Below, piece after piece: positions 6,020-14,590 of a stretch of 18,066 bases of DNA. The stretch is from DATGFB01 sp032160545. GTDB lineage: Bacteria > Actinomycetota > Actinomycetes > Mycobacteriales > Jatrophihabitantaceae. The stretch lies in the NCBI GenBank assembly GCA_032160545.1, contig JAVHVN010000163.1:1-18066 (forward strand), given 5' to 3'. A program made the position numbers and the translations under genes. Positions within the stretch are counted from its first letter, which is position 1. Each line of letters opens with the position of its first letter. The notes below the pieces were generated by a model. The model searched no databases and was not told the origin of the DNA. It saw nothing but the letters and a program-made list of their open reading frames with translations.

Positions 6020-7340
6020 CCGCTGAGCGCTCGACCGGACCCAGGGTGGCCAGGGGGTCGATGATCGACCGCGCGTCACCGACGACGACGTCGACGAGCC
6101 GGGCGGGCGCGAAGAACTCGTGCGCCGCGGCGCCGACGTCGTCGACGGTCACGGCCGCGAGCCGCTTCGGGTGCTCGGCGATCCAGTCCAACCCGAGACC
6201 GAACGCGGACAGAGCGGTGAGCGTCGAGGCCAGACCCGCCTGGGTCGCTGTCGACAGGGCCAGGGTTCCGATGGCGTACTGCCGCACGGCGTAGACCTCC
6301 TCGCCGGTGACCGGCAGCGAAGCGATCCGGCCGAGTTCGTACCGAGTCTCGAGCAGTGCGGGTGCCGTCACCTCGGTGGCGACCTCGACGTCGAACAGCA
6401 GCGACGACCCGAGCACGTTGTGCTCGATCCGGCTGTGCGGACCGTAGGTGTAACCCTTGTCCTCGCGCAGGTTCTCCGTCCACCGCGATGAGAAGTACCC
6501 GCCGAAGACGAGGTTGGCCAGCTGCAGTGCCGGGTAGCGCGCGTCGGCACGTGGCAGAGCAGCTCCCCCGATGCGGAGCGAGGACTGCACCGAGTCAGGC
6601 CGGTCGACGACCAGCAGCGGGCCCGGCTGCGGGGTCGGCAGGGCGGGGACGCGAGCCTCGGGTGCCTGACCCGTCCACGACCCGAGCGCCTTCTCGACCT
6701 GGTCGAGCACCCGCTTCGGGGCGATGTCACCGACGATCACGAGCACCGCTGCGGACGGCCGCACCATCTGCTGGTGCAGGGCGCGTACCTGCGCCGGTGT
6801 CACCGCCGCGACCGCGTCCGGCTGCGGCAGGTCGTGCGCGTAGGGGTGCGCGCCCCACATCCGGCGGGCGAGCGCCTCGCTGGCGACCACGCCGGCTCGT
6901 GACCGGGCGATCGACAACCGCTCGATCAGTCGGTCGCGCTCGGTGGCGACTTCGTCCTTCGGGTACGCGGGATCGGTCAGGACGGTCGCGAGCAGCTCGA
7001 GCATCTGGCGCAGGTTCGTGGCGAGCGCGTTGCCGCCCACAAGCAGCCGGTCGGCATCGACACCGACGGAGAAATCTCCCCCGAGACTCTGCACGGCCGC
7101 GGCGAGACCGGCGCGGTCGTACGGTCCCGCGCCGGTCAGCATCGCATCGGACAGCAGGGCGGCGCGCGCCGGCTGCGTCGGCCGGGCCGACTGGAACGGG
7201 ACGCGGAGCCGCACTTCGACGAGCGGCACGCCGGGCTTGCGAACGGCGATGACCCGCAGGCCGTTGCTCAGCACGGCTTCGGCGACGGTGAGCCGCTTCG
7301 GGGCCCGTGGGGTCGTCAGCGCGGGGACCGGCGAGGTCAT
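6012..7340 (-). CDS. Non-catalytic M16 peptidase partner subunit
   Basis: A 442-aa protein with the two-domain M16 (pitrilysin/processing-peptidase) architecture. The zinc motif HxxEH is absent: the corresponding region (about 59-70, ARAALLSDAMLT) has neither His nor Glu. It keeps the substrate-binding Arg/Tyr motif of inactive partner subunits, LREDKGYTYG (291-300, Arg292/Tyr299). It is therefore probably the regulatory half of a heterodimer with the next upstream gene, as alpha/beta subunits pair in mitochondrial processing peptidase. The ATG at 7340 overlaps the partner's TGA by 4 bp (ATGA), with GGGGGT shortly upstream; 1:1 coupled translation would suit the heterodimer. No signal peptide is seen, so it is likely cytosolic. 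Confidence 0.9.
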   Translation of the reverse strand: MTSPVPALTTPRAPKRLTVAEAVLSNGLRVIAVRKPGVPLVEVRLRVPFQSARPTQPARAALLSDAMLTGAGPYDRAGLAAAVQSLGGDFSVGVDADRLLVGGNALATNLRQMLELLATVLTDPAYPKDEVATERDRLIERLSIARSRAGVVASEALARRMWGAHPYAHDLPQPDAVAAVTPAQVRALHQQMVRPSAAVLVIVGDIAPKRVLDQVEKALGSWTGQAPEARVPALPTPQPGPLLVVDRPDSVQSSLRIGGAALPRADARYPALQLANLVFGGYFSSRWTENLREDKGYTYGPHSRIEHNVLGSSLLFDVEVATEVTAPALLETRYELGRIASLPVTGEEVYAVRQYAIGTLALSTATQAGLASTLTALSAFGLGLDWIAEHPKRLAAVTVDDVGAAAHEFFAPARLVDVVVGDARSIIDPLATLGPVERSADA

Positions 7341-8659
7341 CGCACACCCCCGGCCACGAGTTCGACGACCGCACGAGCGTCCGGCCGCAATGCCGCCGCG
7401 GCCCGCCGGACAGCGTCCTCGGTGACGGCGGCGAGGCGGCCGGGTAGCTCGGCGACCAGCCCTGCGCGTCCGTAGAGCAGCTCGAACTTGGCGAAGTTCA
7501 GCGTGCGCGAGAGAACGGCGTCCAGCTCACGCATCAGCACGCTGACGAGCCGGGTACGGACCCGGTCGAGCTCACCGGGCTCGAGTCCCTGGTCGGCGAC
7601 GCGCACCAGCTCCTCGTCGATCGCGAGCAGGATGGCCTCGAGCGAGCCGGCGTCGGGATAGTGCGCGGTGATCGTCAGCGCGGTGGGGTCGCGCTCGTCG
7701 AAGGGGTCACCGAACTCGCCTATGTACGCACCGACGTCGGTCACCAGGTGGTCGCGCTGGACCAGCCGCCGTTGCAGCCGGGAGGCGTCGCCGTCGGTGA
7801 GCAGCTCGGTGAGCAGCACGTTGGCGAGGTGCCCGTCGAGGTCCTTGATCGGGTCACCGACGCGGTAACCGATCGCCACCGCAGGGATGGGCGCGTGCGG
7901 GTCGTCGTGCGCGGCGCGCCGCTCGCCGGCGAGCGGCGGCTCGGCGAAGCTCGGCCGTTTCGGGCGCGGGCGTTTCCTGATGGGTCCGAAGTGCCGCTCG
8001 ACGAGGGCGAGGGTCTCGTCGACGTCGAGGTCACCCGAGACCGCGAGCACCGCGTTGGCCGGCGCGTAGTACTTGCGGAAGAAGTCGCGGGCGTCGTCGA
8101 CCGTGGCGCTTTCGAGGTCCTCGAAGCCGCCGTACCCGTTGTGCGAGTTCGCGAACGTGTCGAACAGGACCGAGGGCAGGACGAGCCACGGGAACCCGCC
8201 GTAGGGCCGGTTCATCACGTTGACCCGGATCTCCTCCTTCACCACGTCCAGCTGGTTGCTGAGGTTCTCCTCGGTGATTCGCGGCGCGAGCATCCGGTCG
8301 GCCTCGAGGAACAGTCCGCGTTCGAGCGCGTTCGACGGCAGCGCCTCGAAGTAGTCCGTGTAGTCGAAGTGCGTGCTGCCGTTGAACGTGCCGCCCGAGG
8401 ACTGCACGTAGCGGAAGTGCTCGAGCTTCTCGAGGTTCGCCGAGCCCTGGAACATCAGGTGCTCGAACAGGTGCGCGAAGCCGGTGCGCCCCTCCGGCTC
8501 GGAGCGGATGCCGACGTCGTAGAGGACCGCGACACCGACGACCGGCGCGGAGCGGTCGGGCGCGACGACGACGCGCAGGCCGTTGTCGAGCGTGTGGTGC
8601 GTCAGGTCGAAGGTGGGGGTGGGCTTTGACACGGTCGCGGAGCGGGACACGCGCGCCAC
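7337..8659 (-). CDS. Catalytic M16 family zinc metallopeptidase
   Basis: A 440-aa metallopeptidase with the inverted zinc motif HLFEH (63-67: His63, Glu66 base, His67). The distal Glu ligand is probably Glu143 in NQLDVVKEEIRVN, about 76 residues on, as the family requires. The N-terminal strands DNGLRVVVAPD and VAVLYDVGIRSEPEG are typical. It should form a clamshell heterodimer with the non-catalytic gene just downstream and degrade oligopeptides or small proteins. The GTG at 8659 follows the M20 stop by one base. There is no strong Shine-Dalgarno, so translation probably depends on coupling; the GTG at codon 10 (SKPTPTFDL) is an alternative start. A short Ser/Arg-rich N-terminus carries no obvious signal peptide. 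Confidence 0.93.
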   Translation of the reverse strand: MARVSRSATVSKPTPTFDLTHHTLDNGLRVVVAPDRSAPVVGVAVLYDVGIRSEPEGRTGFAHLFEHLMFQGSANLEKLEHFRYVQSSGGTFNGSTHFDYTDYFEALPSNALERGLFLEADRMLAPRITEENLSNQLDVVKEEIRVNVMNRPYGGFPWLVLPSVLFDTFANSHNGYGGFEDLESATVDDARDFFRKYYAPANAVLAVSGDLDVDETLALVERHFGPIRKRPRPKRPSFAEPPLAGERRAAHDDPHAPIPAVAIGYRVGDPIKDLDGHLANVLLTELLTDGDASRLQRRLVQRDHLVTDVGAYIGEFGDPFDERDPTALTITAHYPDAGSLEAILLAIDEELVRVADQGLEPGELDRVRTRLVSVLMRELDAVLSRTLNFAKFELLYGRAGLVAELPGRLAAVTEDAVRRAAAALRPDARAVVELVAGGVR

Positions 8660-8660
8660 C

Positions 8661-10073
8661 CTAGTTCGCCGACCCGTACGCGAGCCCGGCGCGGCCGACG
8701 CTCGCGAGATTCGACCAGAGCAGTGCGGCGGCCTCAGCGCCCTTGTAGAGCATCGAGAGGTTCACCTTCTCGTTCGGCGCGTGGATCTGGTCGTCCGGCA
8801 GACCGACCCCGAGGAACACCAGTGGCGCGCCCAATGCCCGCTGGATGGCGGCCTCCGGCCCGCTGCCGCCCTCGCGGGTCGGTAGCACCGGCAGGCCGTC
8901 GAACGCCGCCCCGATCGCATCGGCGAGCGCGCGGTACGCGGCAGTGTCGATCGGCACGAGGCACGGCGCGACGCCGCCGCCCTCCCATTCGATGGACGAC
9001 GTGATGCCCTCGGGCGTGTGGTCGGCCACGAATTGCTCGAGCGCGGCGATGATCTTCGCCGGGTCCTGATGCGCGACCAGCCGGAACGACAGCTTCACGA
9101 ACGCATCGCTGGGCACGATCGTCTTGCCGCCCGCGCCCTGATACCCCCCGCCGATGCCGTTGACCTCAGCAGTGGGACGGGCGCCGAGCCGTTCGAGCGT
9201 CGAGTAGCCGGCCTCGCCCTGCAGCGCGCGGGACTGCGCGACCTTGAGGAAGCCCGTGTCGTCGTGCGGAACCTGCGCGAAGAGGTCGCGCTCCGGTGCG
9301 GTGAGGTCGACGACGTCGTCGTAGAAGCCGGGAACCTGCACGCGGCCGTCCTCGTCGTGCAGGGCAGCGGCCAGCCGCGCGACGGCCGTCGCCGGGTTGG
9401 GCACCGCACCGCCGAACACGCCCGAGTGCAGGTCGAGGTCCGGTCCGTGGAAGGCGACGGTGCACACCACTAGCCCGCGCATGCCGGTGACCGCACTGGG
9501 CTTGTCGGGAGCGATCATGCCGGTGTCGGTCACGACCACGACGTCGCAGTCGAGCCGGTCACGGCGTTCGGCGAGCAGTGCCTGGAAGTTGGGAGATCCG
9601 GACTCCTCCTCGCCCTCGATCAGCAGCTTGAGCGTGACCGCCGGCGTCGTGCGTCCGGTCGCGGCGAGGTGCGCGCGGAGGCCGAGCAGGTGGAACAGCA
9701 GCTGACCCTTGTCGTCCGACGCCCCGCGGGCGCGCAGCAGATCGCCGTCGATCGTCGGGTCGAACGGGTCGGTGTGCCACAACTCGATGGGATCGACCGG
9801 TTGCACGTCGTGGTGGCCGTAGACCACGACCGCCGGGGCGTCGGCGTCGTCGCTGCGCCACTCGGCGAAGACCGCAGGAAGGCCGGCCGTCTCCCAGATC
9901 TCGACCGTCGGGAGCCCGGCGGCACGAGCGGCGTCGGCGAACCACTCGGCGCTGCGGCGGACGTCGGCAGCGTGCTCTGGCTGTGCGCTGATCCCCGGGA
10001 TGCGCAGCCAGGCATCCAGATCGGACAGCAGCTCGCGGTGATGGTCGGTGACGTAGTCGCGTTCGGCACTCAC
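8661..10073 (-). CDS. M20 family metallodipeptidase
   Basis: A 470-aa di-zinc peptidase of the CNDP/PepV-like M20 group, probably cleaving dipeptides in the cytosol. Visible residues: YGHHDVQP (85-92, His87 ligand and Asp89), RGASDDKGQ (116-124, bridging Asp120), EGEEESGS (153-160, catalytic Glu155 with ligand Glu156), Asp183 in VTDTG, and C-terminal His431 in IHAPNEK. All metal ligands and the catalytic Glu are present. It is the first gene of a four-gene minus-strand unit with the two M16 peptidases and nudC, suggesting a peptide-turnover operon. The GTG at 10073 has no Shine-Dalgarno, but a TATCGT -10 ends 7 nt upstream, so the mRNA is probably leaderless. Confidence 0.94.
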   Translation of the reverse strand: MSAERDYVTDHHRELLSDLDAWLRIPGISAQPEHAADVRRSAEWFADAARAAGLPTVEIWETAGLPAVFAEWRSDDADAPAVVVYGHHDVQPVDPIELWHTDPFDPTIDGDLLRARGASDDKGQLLFHLLGLRAHLAATGRTTPAVTLKLLIEGEEESGSPNFQALLAERRDRLDCDVVVVTDTGMIAPDKPSAVTGMRGLVVCTVAFHGPDLDLHSGVFGGAVPNPATAVARLAAALHDEDGRVQVPGFYDDVVDLTAPERDLFAQVPHDDTGFLKVAQSRALQGEAGYSTLERLGARPTAEVNGIGGGYQGAGGKTIVPSDAFVKLSFRLVAHQDPAKIIAALEQFVADHTPEGITSSIEWEGGGVAPCLVPIDTAAYRALADAIGAAFDGLPVLPTREGGSGPEAAIQRALGAPLVFLGVGLPDDQIHAPNEKVNLSMLYKGAEAAALLWSNLASVGRAGLAYGSAN

Positions 10074-10080
10074 TCAGCCG

Positions 10081-10090
10081 ACGATAGCCT
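10081..10090. promoter_or_regulatory. Overlapping divergent -10 elements (bidirectional promoter candidate)
   Basis: On the plus strand TAGCCT (10085-10090) lies 6 nt before the ATG at 10097. On the minus strand TATCGT (10086-10081) lies 7 nt before the GTG at 10073. The two hexamers share the TA at 10085-10086. Both fit TAnnnT, and both predicted start points fall on the start codons, implying leaderless transcripts in both directions. The -35 regions are weak (TTCGGC at 10062-10067 for plus; nothing good for minus). Confidence 0.5.
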
Positions 10091-10096
10091 GCGGTG

Positions 10097-11227
10097 ATGG
10101 GCGCAGATGTCGACGTGGTGATCGTCGGCGGCGGGCTGATGGGCGCCGCGACGGCCTACTCGGCGGCGCGCCGCGGGATGTCGGTCGCACTCGTCGACCA
10201 GTTCCCCGCGGGGCACCGGCGCGGCAGTTCGCACGGCAGCGCCCGCATCGTCCGGCGTGGGTACGCAGACGTGCTGTACACCAGCCTGTCGGGACGAGCG
10301 ATGCAGCTGTGGCGCGAGGTCGAGTCGGCCTCGAGCGCGACTGTGCTGCGCATGACCGGCGGCCTGGACTTCGGCCCACGTCGGGACGTGCCGTCGGTTG
10401 CCGCGAACCTCGCCGCCCAGGGCGTCCCGCACGAGGTGCTCGATGCGCCCGAGGCCGAGCACCGGTGGCCCGGGATGCGGTTCACCGGGCCGGTTGTCTT
10501 CCATCCCGAGGCAGGCACCGTGGATTCGGAGCGAGCCGCCGCGGCGCTGCTCGGACTCGCGTCGGCACACGGCGCGACCGTCCGGCACGAAACAGCGGTT
10601 CGCGCGGTGCATGCCGACGAACCGGGGGTGACGCTCGTTGACGGCACGCGGCTGCGCGCACGGTCGGTCGTGGTCGCCGCGGGAGCGTGGCTCGAACCCC
10701 TGCTCGGCAGGCACCTGCCGCTGCCGCGGCTGCGGGTGACGCAGCAGCAGATCTTCCATTTCCCCCGGCTGGATCCCTCGGCGCCACCGTGGCCGAGCGT
10801 GATCCACGAGGACGTGCGCGGCGTCTACCACCTGGCCGGCGGCCGTGACGGCGGGCCAGCGGACGACCGCAAGATCGGCGAGCACGACGCGGGCCGAGAG
10901 ACCACGGCGGACAGTCGTGACGGCGTCGTTGAGCCGGCGTCGCAGAGCCGCGTCGTCGAGTACGTCCGGCGGTGGCTGCCCGGACTGGATCCGACGCCGC
11001 GCGGCGCGAGCACCTGCCTGTACACGTCCACACCGAGCGAGGACTTCCTGCTCGATCGCGTCGGACCGCTCGTGGTGTGCTCGCCGTGTTCGGGGCACGG
11101 CGCGAAGTTCGCGCCGCTGATCGGCGAGCTCACCGCCGACCTTGTGCAGGGCCGGACCACGGAGCTACCGGAGCGTTTCCGACTTGCCGCCCACGCGTCG
11201 GGGCGCGAGGCCGCGGTGTCGCTCTGA
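10097..11227 (+). CDS. FAD-dependent amine oxidase, monomeric sarcosine oxidase/N-methyltryptophan oxidase-like
   Basis: A 376-aa flavoprotein of the D-amino-acid-oxidase (DAO) fold. It has the Rossmann motif VVIVGGGLMGAATAY (7-21), RGSSHGSARIVRRGY (42-56, like GSxHGxxRIxRxxY of monomeric sarcosine oxidase) and STCLYT (305-310), whose Cys307 aligns with the Cys that carries covalent FAD in that family. It ends with the substrate-loop motif CSGHGAKFAP (331-340). It probably oxidises a secondary amine or N-methyl amino acid, producing H2O2 and an imine; the substrate is not determinable. I prefer the ATG at 10097 because a TAGCCT -10 ends 6 nt upstream, giving a leaderless mRNA; GTG at 10094 is possible. 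It diverges from the M20 gene and converges on adnB with 6 bp between. Confidence 0.9.
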   Translation: MGADVDVVIVGGGLMGAATAYSAARRGMSVALVDQFPAGHRRGSSHGSARIVRRGYADVLYTSLSGRAMQLWREVESASSATVLRMTGGLDFGPRRDVPSVAANLAAQGVPHEVLDAPEAEHRWPGMRFTGPVVFHPEAGTVDSERAAAALLGLASAHGATVRHETAVRAVHADEPGVTLVDGTRLRARSVVVAAGAWLEPLLGRHLPLPRLRVTQQQIFHFPRLDPSAPPWPSVIHEDVRGVYHLAGGRDGGPADDRKIGEHDAGRETTADSRDGVVEPASQSRVVEYVRRWLPGLDPTPRGASTCLYTSTPSEDFLLDRVGPLVVCSPCSGHGAKFAPLIGELTADLVQGRTTELPERFRLAAHASGREAAVSL

Positions 11228-11255
11228 CGTTCGTCAGCCCGCGGCGGCGGCCTCG
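11206..11255. repeat. Nested inverted repeat spanning the convergent stops of the oxidase and adnB
   Basis: CGAGGCCGC (11206-11214) pairs exactly with GCGGCCTCG (11247-11255). Inside lies TGACG-TT-CGTCA (11225-11236), which holds both stop codons: TGA of the oxidase, and TCA as the reverse complement of the adnB stop. The fold is symmetric and could act as a two-way transcription end point. It has no T-rich tail on either strand, so it is not a standard intrinsic terminator. Confidence 0.4.
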
Positions 11256-14200
11256 GTCGAGCCGCTGATCAGCCGGCGCAGGCCGCCCGCATCGAGCAGG
11301 TCCGCGGGCGCGACCGTCTCGTTCGACCGGACGTAGTGGAACGCTGCCCGCACCGAGGCGAGCGCGTCGTCGGGGAGGTCGTTCAAGCGTGCCCAGGCCA
11401 GCCGATACGCGGCGAGCTGGATCGCCGCCGCTGCGGCGTCGGCACCCGCGGGGCGGCGGCCGGTCTTCCAGTCGACGATCTCCCATCCGTCGATGGCGCT
11501 GCCGAAAACTGCGTCCATGCGACCGCGTACGACCACGCCCTCGACCGCCATCTCGAACGGGACCTCGACCGCGGCCGGCGTGCGGTTGGCCCAGGCGCTC
11601 GCGAGGAACGTGGTTCGCAGTTGCTCGAAGTCCTCGTCGTCGGCGGTCTCGTCGGCGGCACCAGGCAGTTCGTCGAGGTCCAGGAGGGCCTGCGCGTCCC
11701 ACCGCTGCTCGAGCCAGGTGTGAAACGCGGTGCCGCGCCGTGCCCACGGAGCCGGCGGCCGCGGGAGCGGTCGCCGGATGGTGCGCGCGAGTAGCTCTGG
11801 ATCGCGCTCGAGTTCGACCAGTTGCGTCACCGACAGCTGCCGCGGCAGCTCGACCTCGATCACGCCGGTGCTCGCGAGGCGGGCCTGCTCGGCGAGCAAT
11901 CGGTCGACATCCTGCGCCCAGTGCGACGCCCGGCCGATCAATGGGACCGGCACCGCGGCGTGCGGCCGCTCCGCGGCGGCGCGCACGAGCGCGGCACCGG
12001 CCTCGACGGCGGCCCGGCGCCCCGGTCCGCGGTCACCCGGATACGGGCCGAGTGGATCGAGCGGCCACACGGCAGTGCGTGGCTCGGCGGTCAGCGGATT
12101 GACCTCGTCCGGCTGCGGCTCGTACCAGGACTCGACCTCGGCGATGTGCAGCAGTTCGGTCAGGAAGGGCGAGGCCTCCCGTGGCTTCTGCGCGGAATCC
12201 CAGACGTAGGCAGAGGCGAGCACGAGGGACCGCGCCCGCGTCAGCGCGACGTAGGCAAGGCGTCGCTCCTCCTGACGGTGCCGCTCGCACAACGCGTCGT
12301 GATACGCGTCGAGGCGGTCACGCACGGCGCGCCGGTCGCTCGCGCCGGCGAGATCGAGCGCCGGTAGGTCGCCGCGATCACCGCGCAGCGGGCCGGGCAG
12401 CTCGTGCCTCGCGCGCGTCCAGTTCACCGAGCGCGGGTCGGCCGGAAAGACACTTTCGACCAGGCCGGGTACGGCCACGAGGTCCCACTCGAGCCCCTTC
12501 GCGCCGTGCACGGTGAGGATCTGCACGCGCTCGGCGTCGACCACGATCTCACCGGCTTCGAGGCCGTTCTCCTCGTCCTCGGCAGCCTCGAGGAAGGCGA
12601 GGAACGCCGACAGCGTGGCCTCGTCGGCGTCGTTGGCGAAGCCAGCTGCCACGTCGAGAAAGCGGTCGAGGTGCGCGCGCCCGATGTGGGCGCGGTCGGG
12701 CCGGGCGGCCACCTCGATATCGACACCGATCGTGCGTTCGACGTCAGCGACGAGGTCCGGCAACGGGGCGGACAGCCGCCGTCGCAGCCGCCGCAGCTCG
12801 TCGGACAGCTGCGACAGGCGGCGGTAACCGTGCCACGAGTACCCGTCGGAGGCGCCGAGGTCGTCGAGCGCCTCGACCAGGCTCAACGATTCCGCCGCGA
12901 ACTGGGCCGCAGCGGCCACCGCCACGGCGCCCGGCAGATCCGACCTCGCGGTATCGCCGCCCGCATCCCCCGCACTCGTCGGGTCGACGCCGCGCGCGTC
13001 GGCCGGTCCTGTCGCCCACGCGGTCGCAGCCCCCGAAGCGGAGGCCTCCGGTCGCCCGAGCCCGGGTCGGGCGAGCCACGCGGCGCGGTGGCGCAGGGCC
13101 GCCAGGTCGCTCGCCCCGACGCGCCAGCGCGCACCCGTGAGCAGCCGTGCCACCGCGGTACCGGCGTCGAAGCGGACCAGCACCCGCAGGGTGCTCACCA
13201 CGTCGACGACCTCGGGCGTGGTGAGCAAGCCGCCTAGCCCGACGACCTCGACGGGCAGGCCTTCGGCCTGTAACGCCTCGCTGAGCAGCGGGATCTGCGA
13301 GCGACGGCGGACGAGCACCGCTGCGGTGCGACTGCCTCGGTTGGGCAGCTCGTCCCAGGCCTTCTGGAGCCGTCGGGCAACCCAGCGAGCCTCGTCGTCG
13401 ACGGTCGCGGTGCGCACCGCCTCGACCCGTCCCTCGCCCGCGCCGTCGGACGGGCACAGCGCCACGGTGGTCGGACCGGACCGCAACGGCTCGGCCACGG
13501 TGTTGGCGACCTCGAGGATGCGCCGGTCGTTGCGGAAGCTGGTGGCGAGCGGGAACACGGTTGCGGCCGTACCGTCGCTGCGCCGGAAGGTCGCCGCGAA
13601 CCGACCGATGTTGCCGGCGCTGGCCCCTCGCCAGCCGTAGATCGACTGGAACGGGTCGCCAACCGCCGTGACCGGATGGCCGTTGCCGAACAGCCCGCGC
13701 AGCATCTCGACCTGGGCGTGGCCGGTGTCTTGATACTCGTCGAGCAGCACCGCGCCGTAACGGGCCCGCTCGGTCTCGGCGACCTCGGGCAGCACAGCCA
13801 GCCGAGCCGCCAGAGTCATCTGATCGGCGAAGTCGACGGCTGGCAGGTCGGCCTTGGCCGCGGCGTAGGCGCGGACCAGGGGTAGCAGCTCGAGGCGGTG
13901 CCGTAGCGAGGTGACGAACTCTTTGGTGCTGCCCGGGTACTCGGAACGGATCTTCGCGCCGTAGGGCAGCGCGTCGAAGGCCGCCAGCACCGCGCGGCTG
14001 AACCGCTCGACCTCGTCAGGCGTTACCAGGTGATCGGCGAGCTGACCGGCCATCGTCAGCACGTACCGCGGCACGGTAGACGGTGCGCCGATGTCGCTGG
14101 GCAGCCGGCCGGGGTGGCGGCGCGACACCTCGTCGGCGAGCTGCCACCCGACGGCCGGCGAGATCAGCCGGGCGTCGGGCTCGGCACCGAGGCGCAGCGC

Positions 14201-14590
14201 GTGTTCGGCCACCAACCGGCCCGCGTACGCGGCATAGGTCAACACCGTCGGTTCTCCGGCGAGCAACTCGGCCAGATGCTCCTGCTCGCCCGGATCGCGT
14301 TCGACCAGCGAGCGCCACTGACCCAGCCGGCGCCGGATGCGGCTGCTCAGCTCGGCGGCGGCCTTTCGGGTGAAGGTGAGTCCGAGGACAGCGTCAGGGC
14401 GGACCTGGTGGGTGGCCACCAGCCACAGGACACGGGCCGCCATCGTCTCTGTCTTGCCCGACCCCGCGCCGGCGATGACGACGGCGGGCTCGATCGGCGC
14501 CTCGATGACGGCCGCCTGCTCGGCGGTAGGGGCGTGCAGGCCGAGCAGTGCGCTGAGCCCTGCGGCGTTGCTGGGTCCCCCCGACGTCAC
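11234..14590 (-). CDS. adnB: AdnB, helicase-nuclease subunit of the AdnAB DNA end-resection complex
   Basis: AdnB is the lead motor of the actinobacterial AdnAB complex, which unwinds and digests double-strand-break ends for recombination. This 1118-aa protein has a UvrD-like motor: Walker A GAGSGKT (41-47), DEYQD (284-288), GDPFQSIYGWRGA (311-323), VHGAKGLEW (694-702) and QEERRLAYVALTRAR (773-787). A RecB-type nuclease follows: His957, GRMDA (Asp1026), IVDWKTG (Asp1040, Lys1042) and QLAAY (Gln1058). It has no Fe-S cysteine set. A low-complexity Gly/Ala/Asp linker sits at about 512-552. I chose the GTG at 14590 because GTGA overlaps the adnA stop and AGGTGA lies just upstream; the ATG at 14629 lies inside adnA. 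Coupled translation suits a heterodimer. Confidence 0.94.
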   Translation of the reverse strand: MTSGGPSNAAGLSALLGLHAPTAEQAAVIEAPIEPAVVIAGAGSGKTETMAARVLWLVATHQVRPDAVLGLTFTRKAAAELSSRIRRRLGQWRSLVERDPGEQEHLAELLAGEPTVLTYAAYAGRLVAEHALRLGAEPDARLISPAVGWQLADEVSRRHPGRLPSDIGAPSTVPRYVLTMAGQLADHLVTPDEVERFSRAVLAAFDALPYGAKIRSEYPGSTKEFVTSLRHRLELLPLVRAYAAAKADLPAVDFADQMTLAARLAVLPEVAETERARYGAVLLDEYQDTGHAQVEMLRGLFGNGHPVTAVGDPFQSIYGWRGASAGNIGRFAATFRRSDGTAATVFPLATSFRNDRRILEVANTVAEPLRSGPTTVALCPSDGAGEGRVEAVRTATVDDEARWVARRLQKAWDELPNRGSRTAAVLVRRRSQIPLLSEALQAEGLPVEVVGLGGLLTTPEVVDVVSTLRVLVRFDAGTAVARLLTGARWRVGASDLAALRHRAAWLARPGLGRPEASASGAATAWATGPADARGVDPTSAGDAGGDTARSDLPGAVAVAAAAQFAAESLSLVEALDDLGASDGYSWHGYRRLSQLSDELRRLRRRLSAPLPDLVADVERTIGVDIEVAARPDRAHIGRAHLDRFLDVAAGFANDADEATLSAFLAFLEAAEDEENGLEAGEIVVDAERVQILTVHGAKGLEWDLVAVPGLVESVFPADPRSVNWTRARHELPGPLRGDRGDLPALDLAGASDRRAVRDRLDAYHDALCERHRQEERRLAYVALTRARSLVLASAYVWDSAQKPREASPFLTELLHIAEVESWYEPQPDEVNPLTAEPRTAVWPLDPLGPYPGDRGPGRRAAVEAGAALVRAAAERPHAAVPVPLIGRASHWAQDVDRLLAEQARLASTGVIEVELPRQLSVTQLVELERDPELLARTIRRPLPRPPAPWARRGTAFHTWLEQRWDAQALLDLDELPGAADETADDEDFEQLRTTFLASAWANRTPAAVEVPFEMAVEGVVVRGRMDAVFGSAIDGWEIVDWKTGRRPAGADAAAAAIQLAAYRLAWARLNDLPDDALASVRAAFHYVRSNETVAPADLLDAGGLRRLISGSTEAAAAG

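Noticed and set aside
10070..11098. 342-codon minus-strand frame opposite the amine oxidase
   Set aside because: Shadow of the flavoprotein gene, which carries GxGxxG, the FAD-linking Cys and family motifs.
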